A stretch of DNA of 64,000 bases from Parasponia andersonii (GCA_002914805.1 JXTB01000291.1:227711-291710), one strand, 5' to 3'; shown: positions 1-10,615, counted from the first letter of the stretch. Numbers and translations: made by a program. Notes: generated from the sequence alone by a model not told the origin.

Positions 1-208
1 GTTTCCTGTTTGACATAGCATTTACTTGTTTCCCTTTCCTTTCGGAAGAGGTCGCCCACCACCTATACAGAGAAGGTCGCACACACTTATGCAAATGAGA
101 CTATACAGAGAAGGTCGCATATAACCTATGGAAGAGGTTGCACATAACCAGCACGGAGGAGGTCGAACTTAACCCTTATACGACCTTAGGATTTTAGACC
201 GCACAACA
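1..208 (-). repeat. 3' LTR of Tat element (partial)
   Basis: This segment is nearly identical to 10408-10615 and ends in the same ..CGCACAACA terminus, so on the minus strand it starts with TGTTGTGCGG. Six substitutions separate the two copies. The rest of this LTR (about 435 bp) lies before the window. It contains several spaced copies of a GAGGTCGC/GAAGGTCGC motif. Confidence 0.92.
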
Positions 209-224
209 ATTGCCCCCAAGCTCC
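209..224 (-). other. Polypurine-tract region of Tat element
   Basis: Directly inside the 3' LTR, the minus strand reads GGAGCTTGGGGGCAAT just before the LTR start TGTTG. A G-rich run at this exact place is where plus-strand DNA synthesis is primed in LTR retrotransposons. The tract is short and not purely purine. Confidence 0.65.
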
Positions 225-577
225 ATTAGTTCTTTAGGACGAAATGGAGCTTCCAATTACTGTGCGACCTTAAAAATGTCATATCATGACCTAAACTTGA
301 GGTCTGAAGAGTCGAAGAGCCGCCAGATTTGAAATCCCATCTCTCAAGATCACGCGTATCTCTTTTCTGTCGGGACGGAACACATGTAGCCTTTTCTGAG
401 AAAGAGCAGAATTCGAAGAAGTCTAATGATATCAACCGTTACTCTTTTAAAACCAAATCTTTTCAAATTTTAAACAATTCCGACTTTTCGAAAGAATCAA
501 ATCCCGCGCAATCTTCAGCCTTCAGATTTAAAATTCAAACTCCTTGATCTACGGCTGTGATTCAACGGTACCTGGAT

Positions 578-1137
578 TATAAATATCAGAAACCGACCTG
601 TTCCTGTTTCATTTTACTGTTTCCATCTCAGAGAATATCGAAACTCCAAAGAACCCTAGCACCGTTTCATCTTTCAGCTCGCACAAATCACAGCTTCTTA
701 TCCGACAAAGTTCAAATCGCCTCAAATCTTCCGCTTCTGAAGAAAGGTCAGTTTATTTCTTCTCTTATTTCTTCTATTCTTGAAAGTAATTTCAATCTTT
801 AGGAATAAATACTCATCCCACACTGAAGTGAAAAAAAAAAAATTTTTAAAACCCCCCCTTTTTTAGTCCGTAGGGTAGACTTACTAGATAACAATCAGAA
901 ATGAACCTGTGAAAAGAATTTCTAGGGTCTGATACCCTATTTTATTCCCAACGAACTGCTCGAACATTTACTGATGAACTGCTCGAACATTTACTGATGA
1001 ACTGCTCGAACATTTTTACGAATCCGTAGACCATTTAGGAATGAGCTTGCTTGCTTAGTACAGTCTTAGGATGAATACCCAAAGTGCTAGCATAGTGAAA
1101 ATCCTCGATACCTGAATCCCTGCGTATTTCTTTTCAG
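578..1137 (+). promoter_or_regulatory. Putative promoter and 5'-UTR intron of the antisense ORF
   Basis: A TATAAATA box lies at 578-585 on the plus strand. Downstream is a leader ending at 746, then a GT-AG intron at 747-1137: donor AAG|GTCAGT, acceptor after a pyrimidine-rich stretch TTTCTTTTCAG. The acceptor abuts the ATG at 1138. This is the layout of an independent plus-strand transcription unit inside a minus-strand retrotransposon. The intron holds an A/T/C homopolymer cluster (831-865) and a 23-bp tandem repeat. The signals are seen in sequence; promoter activity is inferred. Confidence 0.5.
953..1015 (+). repeat. 23-bp tandem repeat, about 2.7 copies
   Basis: Units at 953-975 and 976-998 are identical, and a third partial copy runs to about 1015. 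Each begins GAACTGCTCGAACATTTACT. The repeat lies inside the predicted 5'-UTR intron of the antisense ORF. Confidence 0.9.
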
Positions 1138-3299
1138 ATGTCTAGAAGTGAGGAATTTAGGGAAGGAAATGCTTTTTCTGGAGAATCTAACTCGAGTGTT
1201 AGCTCCATTAATCTCGAAGATTATCTCGAGCCGGAACCCGAGATAGAAATAATAGGGGCCAGACAGAGTAGTCCTCGAATAGGCGATCTCCCCCAGGATC
1301 AGTGGCCCAGACATATATGGGATGCCCCTGCATTTTCATCTGGCTACCAATACATAGAAGGGAACTGGTCATGTACCAATGTTCGGATGAGCTGCACGTC
1401 GAAAAAACTAAGAAAAATTGCGAGTAGCTATAAGATCGCCATACCCCTTCATCTACCAATGGAATTTAACCGACCATACACTCCCCCACATGGACTCGCT
1501 TCCTTTTCTGAGGCAGTCCTCAAGTGCGGCGTGCATCTCCCACTCCATCCGTATATAAAATCAATCATTGATTACTATGGGGTCGTCCCTTTTCAATTGA
1601 CCCCTAATACCTATAGATATATGGTAGGTTTGTATATACTGTACCATAAACTAGGTTTAGAAACCCCTTTACCTGAAGAATTTGCTTGGTTCTACCAAGT
1701 AAAATCAAATCCGTCAGATCTCGGCTTCTTCTATGCGAGCAAATGGTCAAATCAAGCAATAAAAATGATCTACGGGATTCGCAACAACATGGGAAAATGG
1801 AAAATCCATTTTTCCATTTTGACTATGTAGCTAACGGCTTCTTTCAGAATCCCGGTAGGTGGTCTTTCAATTTATTGCCTTGCTTCTATATTTATTCTTA
1901 TACTGATCACATTCAAATGTCATCACAGATAATAGGGATCGACCCGGACTCTCCAGGGAATAGCTCGCAACAGTATATAAGATCAACGATCTTCCAATTG
2001 AAGAATTTAATTGGAAGGTACTAGGCACTTCGAATAACCTGGTCGGTTGCGGTCTTATTCCGAAGGTTGCCACGTTCCCAGACCCCCAGTTCTCTTGTCC
2101 AGGTCATCGAGCTCGAAGAAGAAGCCAAGGAAGAGGACGGACTTAGGTGCCTCGTCTTTCAGGATTAGAAAACGAAAGGCACTGGCCACACCTCCACGCT
2201 CAGAGCCTTCATCTCCAGAAACAGTGTCACCACCAGCTCCTTAACCAGCTCCACAAGAAGAAGGTAATCACACTCTCATTCTAATTACCTTTATACTATA
2301 TTTCCTCGCTCACTAACATGTTATGTACAGAGATGGTCATTGGTAGCGGCCTGCGAGCACCACCTTCAACTCTCGGGTCCATGGCGAAAACCAAGACACC
2401 CGAGAGTACCCCGCCATCAAAAGGGAAGGAGAAGGTCGACTGCTCGAAGAAGAGAAAAGTTGCCTTTGAGCACGTCCTAGCGAGCTCGCCGCCTCCACAA
2501 CCATCTCAGCCAGCGAGCACTCATGAACCCCCTACCGAGGCTGCCACTTCTTCGGAACCGACCTTGGCAGATAAAGGTGACGAGCTCTTCGCACTCCTCA
2601 ACCAATTACCAGAGAAGGCTGGTATGAGTGCAGCCTTTATCGATCGCTTCACTTCTGAAGAAGGTTGGGAGCGAATGAAGCGACGTTCTGCCAAGGTCAC
2701 TTTCGGATCTACGATGAGGATGCTGGCCAATATAAGCTTCTCAATCTTCTCTTCGTGTATACTCTTTTGGTGTTAACTTGGAGATTTATATATATATATA
2801 TATATATATATTTTAGACTGCGGCTGCTGCTGTCCTGATGCACGATTCGGTTCTCGAATGCTTAGAGAAAGTTGAGAAAGTTGATGAGATAACACAAGCG
2901 TTCAAGAACTCGGAAAAGGCTCGGGAGGAGGAGAGAACGACATTCCACTCAAAAAAGCAGCAGATGCTCGAGGACCTGGCCAAGGAGAGACTCGCCAAGG
3001 AAAATCTCGAGGAGAAAGTCAAAGAGCTCGAGAAGGTCATTTCTGAGTATCCGAACCGTATGAGAGAAGCGACCACCGAGGCGGTTCACAAAGCTATCGA
3101 GGAGTTCAAGGCGACCGAGGTCAAAGAACTCGAAGACAAAGCTAGTGATATCGCCTCGTCGACCATTATCTTCAACATATTTTGCGAGCATCCGGATTTT
3201 GACTTCTCCATTCTTGGCGAGGATGTGGTCGAACTTGTGCAGAGCTGGAAAGAGGATACGACCAAGGCTGGGGATGACGGCGCGAGCCCTTCTACATGA
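1138..3299 (+). pseudogene. Antisense accessory ORF of the Tat element (plant transposon 'gypsy-type' protein), spliced and broken
   Basis: Plus-strand coding pieces lie opposite to gag-pol. The first exon (1138 to about 1853) encodes an N-terminal domain with FNRPYTPPHGLASFSEAVL and YYGVVPFQLTPNTYRYMVGL, which I recognise as the Tat-type antisense protein often annotated as a putative plant transposon/gypsy-type domain. It is followed by a proline- and lysine/arginine-rich linker and a C-terminal coiled coil (2817-3299: EKLEEKVKEL-like heptads), ending near a TGA at 3297. Introns suggested by GT-AG signals: about 1854 to 1928, about 2261 to 2330, and 2732-2816. Damage: a frameshift near 1800 in an A/T run, an in-frame TAG near 1955, a frameshift near 2090, and the last intron begins AT instead of GT. 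An AATAAA lies at 3372-3377. The function of this protein family is not established. It cannot make a full product here. Confidence 0.72.
2785..2811. repeat. (TA)n microsatellite in last intron of the antisense ORF
   Basis: An uninterrupted TA run immediately precedes the ATTTTAG acceptor. It replaces the usual pyrimidine tract and may weaken splicing. Confidence 0.85.
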
Positions 3300-3991
3300 A
3301 TTATATTTTCTTTTTCTTAGAACAATGTGGGCTTTGTCCCCCTTCTTTTTGTTTATGTATGGACGACTTTTAATAAATATCATTTTTCCTTATATGCTCC
3401 TGCAAAATAATGAAAAGAAACAACAGTAATTTTAACTAAGTAGTCAATCACAAGTGATCGATCAGTACGCTTTTAGCGATTTGAATCCGACTAACTTAAA
3501 ACAAGTTTTAAGCATTAGGATAGGTTAGGTCGCTTAAGAAAACAGTTAATACGAGTGATGCAAACTCTAACTGTGTTTTAAAAGTTCCATGTCAAAACAT
3601 AGCAATATATCACTTCGAACAACGAACGTTTTGCTTAGTTACTTTTTTGTTCGAGGAGGGAAATTGCGTAATACGACATGCTGAGGTATGAAGCGAGGAG
3701 AAAATCCTAGGATTTTAAGGAGATTCAGACACGTCGATGAAGTGAGATTTAGACACTTCGACGATCTAAAACCCTGTCTCCTCTAAATGGACGTTTGCAT
3801 AGTCCCTTAGGAAACAAGTAGGAGATAACTCTGATCCCACTGCTCCCCAAGTTTTATGGTGTCTGAAAACTGCCATAAAACTATAAATGAAGAATAGCCG
3901 AAGTAATAACCGAGTTGAAGTAATAGCCGAAGAAGTATTATTGAATATTAATGAAGAAGATACAATAGTCTGTTGAAGATATCATGAAGAT
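3300..3991. other. Non-coding junction between Tat integrase and antisense ORF
   Basis: No supportable gene. It contains the AATAAA at 3372-3377 that could end the antisense transcript, and the minus-strand region after the integrase stop. The two transcription units converge here. Confidence 0.6.
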
Positions 3992-5359
3992 TTATTGATA
4001 ATAACGACGAAGCTGTTCAGCATTCCAGGCATGCTCGACCTTTTGTCCACCGATGCGAGCTAGATTATATGTTCCAGGCCGAATGACATTATCAATAACA
4101 TAAGGTCCTTCCCAAGAAGGCCCAAATACACCAGCACCATGCTCTCTATTATTAGGTAGAACTCGTCGAAGGACAAGATCTCCAACTTCAAAATGTTTAC
4201 CCTTGACTTTGGAATTATAATATCGAGCAGTGCGCCATTGGTATGATGCAATTCGGAGCTGAAATTGTTCACGCCGCTCTTCTAAAAGATCGAGTTCAAC
4301 TCTCAGCAATACATCATTCTGTTTTTACTCATAAATAGATCGCCGCAGGGAGCCCGCACCAATTTCAACAGGAATCATCGCTTCATATCCATAAGCCAAG
4401 GAGAATGGACTCTCTTCTGTAGTAGTTCGTTGTGTGGTGCGATAAGCCCATAACACTTCTGGAAGTACTTTTGGCCAAGCTCTTTTATGCTTCTCCAGCT
4501 TTGTCTTTATATTTTGCTTGAGTATTTTGTTTATCGCTTCGACCTGCCCATTGGCCTGTGGATCAACAACAGCAGAGAAGCTCTTTTTGATGCCCAAGTT
4601 ATTGCAGAAGTCACGGAACTCGTCACAATCGAATTGCTTTCCATTATCAGAAATTATGGTATGTGGTATACCATAATGACAGATTATAGATTTGTAAATG
4701 AAATCTATCATTTTCTTTGCAGAGATGGTGCTCAAGGCTTCGGCTTCCATCCATTTTGTAAAGTAATCGACTGCGACCACCGCATAATTCAAACCACCTC
4801 ACGCTAATGGAAACATCCCAATAATATCAAGTCCCCACACAGCAAATGGCCATGGACTAGTCATTGAAGTTAAAGGAACATGTGGTTTTCTAGGAATGGT
4901 CGCAAACCGTTGACATTTATCGCATTTCCTAGCAAATTCCAATGTATACTTCTTCATAGTTGGCCAAAAGTACCCTTGTCGAAGAATCTTATTTGCGAGC
5001 GTTTGCCCCCCAGAATGATTTCCACATATTCCTTCGTGAATTTCCCTCATAATATAGCGTGCCTTTTTATCATTCACGCATAATAATAATGGCGAGCTGA
5101 AACTCCTCCGATAAAGTTGCTCATCCTGGATGATATAGCGAGCCGCTTTCATACGAAGCCGCCTTGCATCGTCTTTATTTTCAGGGAGATCGCCGTTTTG
5201 TATATATCGCATTATGGGGTCCATCCACGATGGTTCCTCATCAACTGGCATAATTACTTGGGGTTCTACCTCGATGCTCGGTGAGATAAGAAATTCAATG
5301 GGAACTACTTTCAATAATTCTGCATCCTTCGTCGAAGCGAGCTTAGCGAGTGCATCTGC
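3992..5359 (-). pseudogene. Tat integrase (broken by in-frame stops)
   Basis: This segment would insert element cDNA into the host genome. The zinc-binding module is visible (REIHEGICGNHSGG, then CDKCQRF). The DDE core keeps all three acids: D in GLDIIGMF, D in ISDNGKQFD, and E in DPQANGQVEAINK. The C-terminal part has GDLVLRRV and ends in NAEQLRRYYQ, a typical Tat terminus. The frame is the same as RT throughout, with no frameshift. It is interrupted by TGA at 4799-4801 and TAA at 4325-4327, and separated from RNase H by TAG at 5360-5362. The catalytic residues are intact although the ORF is not, which fits recent decay. Confidence 0.9.
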
Positions 5360-5362
5360 CTA

Positions 5363-5725
5363 GGTGTTTTTAATACGAGGAAGAAGCTGTATGTCATAAG
5401 TATCGAACATTAAGAAAAACTGCTGCACCTTCTTCAAATAGGCCATCATTCTTTCTCCTCTCGCTTGATAATCACCCTTAACTTGACAGACGACCAGCTG
5501 GGAGTCGCTATACACCTCGATTACTTCAACCTTCATTTCCTGTGCGAGCTCTAGCCCAGCTATCAGTGCTTCGTATTCAGCCTCATTATTCGACGCTGGG
5601 AATTTGAAGCGAAGTGCATAATGAATATTGTGCCCTTCAGGACTGATTAAAACTATGCCCGCACCTGCTCCATTCTCATTCGATGACCCGTCAACATAAA
5701 GCTTCCACAACTTTGATATATTTGA
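5363..5725 (-). pseudogene. Tat second (additional) RNase H domain
   Basis: A second RNase H-like domain sits between the RT-linked RNase H and the integrase, the defining architecture of Tat/Ogre elements. Acidic motifs are visible in order: LYVDGSSN (D at about 5692), NNEAEYEALIAG, and EVYSDSQLVV. The first, second and third acidic residues are all present. It shares an uninterrupted stretch with the preceding connection domain and ends at the TAG at 5360-5362. Confidence 0.87.
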
Positions 5726-7114
5726 GGCAGGTTTCTCGAGTACTCCCGTGGGAAGATTGACGTCGTATGTAAATTCTACGATAAAATCTGCGAGGGCCTG
5801 ACCCTTTATAGCAGTGCGAGGTTGAAAATTGATGTCAAATTGACTCAATTCAACAGCCCACTTAAGCAGCCGTCCTGATGTCTCAGGTTTCTGTAAGACC
5901 TGTTTCAGCGGGAAATTCGTGAAATCCCGGATGGAGTGAGCATGGAAGTAAGGTCGAAGCTTTCTTGATACAATGACGAGTGCCAGTGCCAATTTTTCCA
6001 TCTCTGGATATCTGGTTTCAGCATCAAGTAATCTTTTACTCACATAATACACAGGTCACTGAATATTTGCCTCCTTGCGAATTAATGCGGCACTCGTCGC
6101 ATACTTAGAAACAGCGAGATATAGGCACAATTCTTCTCCCGGATTTGGTTTCGACAAGAGTAGAGGGAAACCCAAGTGTTTTTTCAATTCTTGGAATGCC
6201 TGCTTGCATTTCTCTGTCCACTCGAACCTTTTTGATTCCTTCAACTCCTCAAAGAAAGGTTGGAATTTATCGGTTGATCTGGATACAAACCGACTTAAAG
6301 CAGCTACTCTTCCTGCTAGGCTTTGAACATCTCTGGGTTTACGAGGAGATTGCATATCAATCAACGCTTGTATCTTCTGAGGATTTGCTTCGATCCCTCG
6401 CTGGTTGACCATAAAACCCATAAACTTTCCAGATCCTACTCCGAATGCACTCTTCTGGGGATTTAGCTTCATCTGGTATCTCTGGAGGATTTCGAACATC
6501 TCATCAAGGTGCTTGATGTGATCTTCAGCTTTCTCAGACTTGACTAGCATATCATCGACGTATACCTCCATTGTCTTGCCAATTTGTTTTGCAAACATCA
6601 TATTGACAAGACATTGGTAGGTCGCTCCCGCATTGATAAGTCCGAAGGGCATCTTTTTATAGCAGTATAACCCTCGATCAGTGATGAACGAGGTGTGTTC
6701 TTCATCCAGCTCGTACATGGGAATTTGGTTGTATCCTAAATATGCATCCATGAAGCTCAAAAGTTCATGCCCCGATGTCGCATCTACAAGCTAATCAATT
6801 CTCGGAAGAGGGAAGCTGCCTTTAGGACACGCCTTGTTGAGATCGGTGAAATCAATACAGGTCCTCCACTTCCCATTAGGTTTTTTCACCAAGACCGGAT
6901 TTGCAAGCCAGTCAGGGTAAAAAGACTCTCTTATGAACCCAATTTCGAGCAACTTCTCCACCTCTTCCTTTAATGCGACATAGCGTTTTGGATTCATGGC
7001 CCTTCTCTTTTGTCGTACAGGCTTTTTTGACGGATCTATGTTAAGACGGTGGGATATGATCCTTGAATCAATCCCTACCATATTCGAATGCTGCCATGTG
7101 AAGACTTCAGAAAA
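5726..7114 (-). pseudogene. Tat reverse transcriptase and RT-linked RNase H
   Basis: The RT begins near GIDSRIISHRLNIDP and shows WLANPVLVKKPNGKWRTCID, FITDRGLYCYKKMPFGL, and the catalytic YVDDMLVKS, all with conserved residues. RNase H follows with LYLAVSKYATSAAL and YVSKRLLDAETRYPEMEK. It would copy element RNA into DNA and remove the RNA strand. It is interrupted by TAG at 6791-6793, between the two halves of the RT palm, and TGA at 6056-6058 in RNase H. A frameshift near 7115 separates it from protease. Confidence 0.92.
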
Positions 7115-7294
7115 GCAATCAATGAAGCTCGCACGGGTCCTCGAACCTCCGTTCCAATCTTTAAAGTCCTGGAAGAAAGATTGAATGATAAATCTTCCAG
7201 GTCTTCAACGGGTCCAGTTCTGACTTCGTCAATTTCTCAAGGATCGAAATCTTCACTAGTTATTTCGATTGACGCTTTCTCTGATGATCCGACT

Positions 7295-7435
7295 GGAGCT
7301 TTGCTCGCTGCCTCGGCTGACGTTTTATCCGCTGCCACAACTGATGCTTCATCTGCTGCCACGACTGATGTTTCATCCGTTGCCATGACTGACGCTTCAT
7401 CCGCTGCCACGACTGACGCTTCGATCGCTTCCTCT
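7295..7435 (-). repeat. 24-bp minisatellite coding for an 8-residue repeat in the protease-RT spacer
   Basis: Tandem 24-bp units (7295-7318, 7319-7342, 7343-7366, 7367-7390, 7391-7414 and a partial) encode an 8-residue repeat of form EASVVAAD on the minus strand. Unit copies differ by a few substitutions. The spacer is acidic and alanine-rich and carries no recognised domain. TGA stops lie on either side, at 7528-7530 and 7237-7239. Confidence 0.85.
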
Positions 7436-7527
7436 GGCAGGTGGACCATCATTGTGCGGGACGTTGTATCCTTTGCTGCGAGTTTCAGCGAGTTGTTATA
7501 GCAAGTCCTCGCATCATATTGATTTCC

Positions 7528-7989
7528 TCACACCTCGCCTACCCCATGTTGGGTCGGGAACTTCATTGTTAGATGGTAGATCGAGGTGACAGCTCGAAAT
7601 TCCCTTAATGTCGGTCTTCCTAGCACAGCATTGAAGGCAAATGGGCAATCTACCACCAAAAACTGGGTCATTATCGATGAAACCCTTAGAAAGGTCCCAA
7701 CGCTGACCATCAGTTCAATCATGCCCATAGGCATCAGGCTGTCACCAGTAAAACCATAGAGTGGAGTGGCGGCAGGTTTCAGGTCGCTCTCATTCAAACC
7801 CATCTTTTTGAAGGCATCGAAGTACAGGATATCCACAGCACTTCCATTATCAACCAATACTAGCCACAACTGTGTGCTTCCACAATTAATTTTTATGACC
7901 AGCGCGTCATTATGAGGATAATGGACTTCCCTTGCATCTTGCTCTGTGAAGGTAATATCCATTTTCGGTACTCGTTGAAGCTTGCATGG
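7528..7989 (-). pseudogene. Tat aspartic protease with altered active site
   Basis: It processes the polyprotein. The family signature is visible: VLVDNGSAVDILY in place of the usual D-T/S-G triad, then LGRPTLREFRAVTS near the C-terminus, typical of Tat proteases. The catalytic Asp is present but the second triad residue is Asn (DNG). Bounded by TGA at 7990-7992 upstream and TGA at 7528-7530 downstream, in the same frame as the gag zinc finger. Confidence 0.85.
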
Positions 7990-8127
7990 TCACTGATCAA
8001 GATGCATGACTTTGGTTAACGGCTGCTGTCGAGCTTCTCGCGCATATCTATCCTGTGCTTGCTTGGAATCTCCTCCAACCTGCGGTCCTCCAAAAATAGT
8101 CCGCACCTCACGCTGAATTTCTGGAGG

Positions 8128-9911
8128 TCACTGTTGGTCTTCTTCTCGCCTTTCGTTGCTCTGCCTGGTGTACTGCCGTAATCGTCCCTCTTTAATCAGC
8201 CTTTCAATTTCATCTTTCAGGGCAAAGCAATTATTAGTATCATGCCCAATATCATTGTGATATCGACAAAACTTGTTGGGGTCGCGCTTTGCCCTGTCCC
8301 GCTTCATTGGTTCTGGTTGTCGGAATCGCTCCTTCTGGTTTGTGACCGCATAGATATGATCTATGGGCGCGTTCAATTCAGTGTGATTATTAAACCTCAT
8401 GGGAGCTTTTCAAATCTCCTGCCTTTTAGGCCTAGGTTGATTCTCATTTGTCTGTTCATTATTCCTCTTGTTTTTCTTATTACCGCTGTTGTTGGTAATG
8501 ACCGCATCTTTAGTCGCATCTGTTCTTCCTCCTTTTTTAGTCTTTTGTAGATTCTCACATGAAGATTCTAACCTCAGATGCCGACCAACTCTTCGATAGA
8601 AGTCTTCGAGAGTTCTACACTCTCGCTCCAGTAATTCCTTCCAGAGTTTTGTTTCTGGTCGCACCCCAGCCATCATAAGAGTAAGAACTCCTCCTTCAGG
8701 TGGGTTGTTGACCTTAGCTAGCTCTGAAGTGAATCGATTGAGATAAGACCGTAGAGTCTCCTCTGGACCTTGCCAGATCGCGGACAAACTAACAAGCGGA
8801 ATAGTGAAATTCTTTGCGGCTTGAAACTGTCTTAAGAACGCCGTCTGTAATTGTTGCTAGGACGAATTGAACCGGATTTAAGCCCTCGAAACCACTTCTT
8901 CGCTGCTCCCGAGAGTGTTACAGCGAAACATCTGCAACGTGCATGATCACTAACCCGATGAAGTTCCATCAAGTCACTGAAGTGATTCATATGGTCCTGT
9001 AGATCAGTCTTCCCATCAAAAGTGTTAATGGTGGGAAGTCTGAATCCAGTGGGAAGGGCTGCAGCTCGAACCTCCTCGCTGAATGGCGACTGACGATACC
9101 TATCAGGGAGCTCATCGTCCCAACCAGCAAGTGCGTCTAATGCGATCCTTAAATTGTGAACATCAACGTTCAAAGGGAAAGCATCATCCCTTGCTGGCGG
9201 TAAAAGTGGCCTTCGTTCATTATCTTGTTTCATGGCGGGTTGGTCAGGTAGAGTCTTCTGCGACCTGTGAGTAGAATCCAGTGAAATAGTGCGACGAGAC
9301 CGATTTTGGTCGTTGTGATGCGATACAGATCGATCATGACTACGTCGTCGCTCCAAATATTGTCTCAAGTCTGCAGGATCTTGTCTTGACTCCTTGCTGA
9401 TTCTTTCGAAGACGCTTCTTGATGGTCGTCTTTGTTTGCCGCTCAAGCGATCTTGACTATTAGTGGATTTACGGGAAGGTTGTACACGATCACGGTTCGT
9501 ACTTGAACTCTCCGTACCAGATTCTGGGGGCAAGTTTGCGACCTTGCCTTTCCCTTTGGAGATGCGATCTTCATGACGCTCCTGCTGAGTTCTTGGCTGG
9601 CAGCGTATTCTCGTCTCTAGGATCTGTATTCCTTTCTCAGGTAATTGAGCAGGATGTTCTTTGGGACGTTCGTGTTGTGGTGGGGTCACCATCTGCCCTT
9701 CAGCAAGTCATCGCAGGGTGTCATTGATCTGGTTAGTGACTTGCTGAAGGTTCACGAGCGTCTCTTCCATATGATCCTGTCTCTGGGAAAGGTTCTCTAT
9801 TACCGTCATAGTAGGCTGATCCGGAGCAGGGGATGCCTGTGTAGCAGCAGTACTTTGAGGTTGGTTTTGGCTAGTTCCGGTGACTCTGGTAGTGTTTCTA
9901 GTGTTTGCCAT
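8128..9911 (-). pseudogene. Tat gag with CCHC-type zinc finger (broken)
   Basis: It would form the capsid. The start is the ATG at 9911 (MANTRNTTRVTG); the codons upstream come from the primer-site leader. It has a basic, arginine-rich N-terminal half, then a capsid-like core with LSGAAKKWFRGL and SYLNRFTSELAKV, then the zinc finger CRYHNDIGHDTNNCFALKDE near 8265. Lesions: TGA at 9708-9710, a one-base frameshift near 8860, TGA at 8410-8412 and TGA at 8128-8130. Confidence 0.87.
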
Positions 9912-9952
9912 TATTGAAAAAGTGGAATTTGGCAAATTTTTCCGCCGGAATA

Positions 9953-9970
9953 GCCCTCCTTCTAGCGCCA
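9953..9970 (-). other. Primer-binding site of Tat element
   Basis: Two bases inside the 5' LTR the minus strand reads TGGCGCTAGAAGGAGGGC. A TGG-starting 18-mer at this spacing is the expected tRNA primer site. I cannot assign the tRNA with certainty; it is not the initiator-Met type used by the Copia elements here. Confidence 0.65.
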
Positions 9971-9972
9971 AT

Positions 9973-10615
9973 TGTTGATGAAGGTTTTATCAACAATAAA
10001 TTTAGAAAACATTTAGAGATGTGGCTTATGCTAATTAAGTTAATAATCAAAACAAATAAAAAGAGAGGATTTTATAGTGGTTCAGCCCCGAAAAAGATGA
10101 GCCTACGTCCAGTGTTTTTCCACTATTTTATGAAGAATTACAAGCACTCAAGGCTACAAGGTCTCGTCTAGAAATTGGAAAAACTGAAAAGTAATTGGAA
10201 CACTCAAAAACTTGATCTCTCTCTTCGGAACATTGAGTACCCTTTATATAGGTAAAGGTAACCCTATGTCCCTATGATCCTAATTGTATAAACGGGTAAC
10301 TATAGAATCGGGTAACATAAATTAAGTAACAACATAATTGGATAACCACTCAAAACGGGTAGCTGGTTGATCATAAATAGGAGACTTCTGTTTCCCTTTC
10401 CTTATAGGTTTCCTGTTTGACATAGCATTTACTTGTTTCCCTTTCCTTTCGGAAGAGGTCGCCCACCACCTATACAGAGAAGGTCGCACACACTTATGCA
10501 AAGGAGACTACACGGAGAAGGTCGCATATAACCTATGGAAGAGGTCGCACATAACTAGCACGGAGGAGGTCGAACTTAACCCTTATGCGACCTTAGGATT
10601 TTAGACCGCACAACA
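9973..10615 (-). repeat. 5' LTR of Tat element (643 bp)
   Basis: On the minus strand it runs from TGTTGTGCGG to ..CATCAACA, with TG/CA ends. U3 contains four or five spaced GGTCGC-type motifs (about 10455-10575). A TATATAAAGG box is at 10241-10250 on the minus strand, where the element promoter is expected. The terminal 208 bp match 1-208. Confidence 0.9.

Larger units (their letters stand above)
1..10615 (-). mobile_element. Tat-lineage Ty3/Gypsy LTR retrotransposon, near complete
   Basis: Read on the minus strand the order is 5' LTR (9973-10615), primer site, gag, protease, RT, RNase H, second RNase H, integrase, a long 3' region holding an antisense ORF, purine tract, then a 3' LTR cut by the window start. 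The second RNase H after the RT-linked one, the gag zinc finger of form CxxHxxxGHxTxxC and the antisense ORF are hallmarks of the Tat lineage. The two LTR copies differ at 6 of 208 comparable bases (about 3%), so insertion is recent relative to the other elements here. The gag-pol frame carries at least 11 in-frame stops and two frameshifts, so this copy is not autonomous. The left TSD lies outside the window and cannot be tested. Confidence 0.93.

Noticed and set aside
7088..7501. 137-codon plus-strand ORF with Ser/Ala/Asp repeats
   Set aside because: It is the reverse-strand reading of the 24-bp minisatellite in Tat pol; the minus-strand frame fits the surrounding protease and RT.
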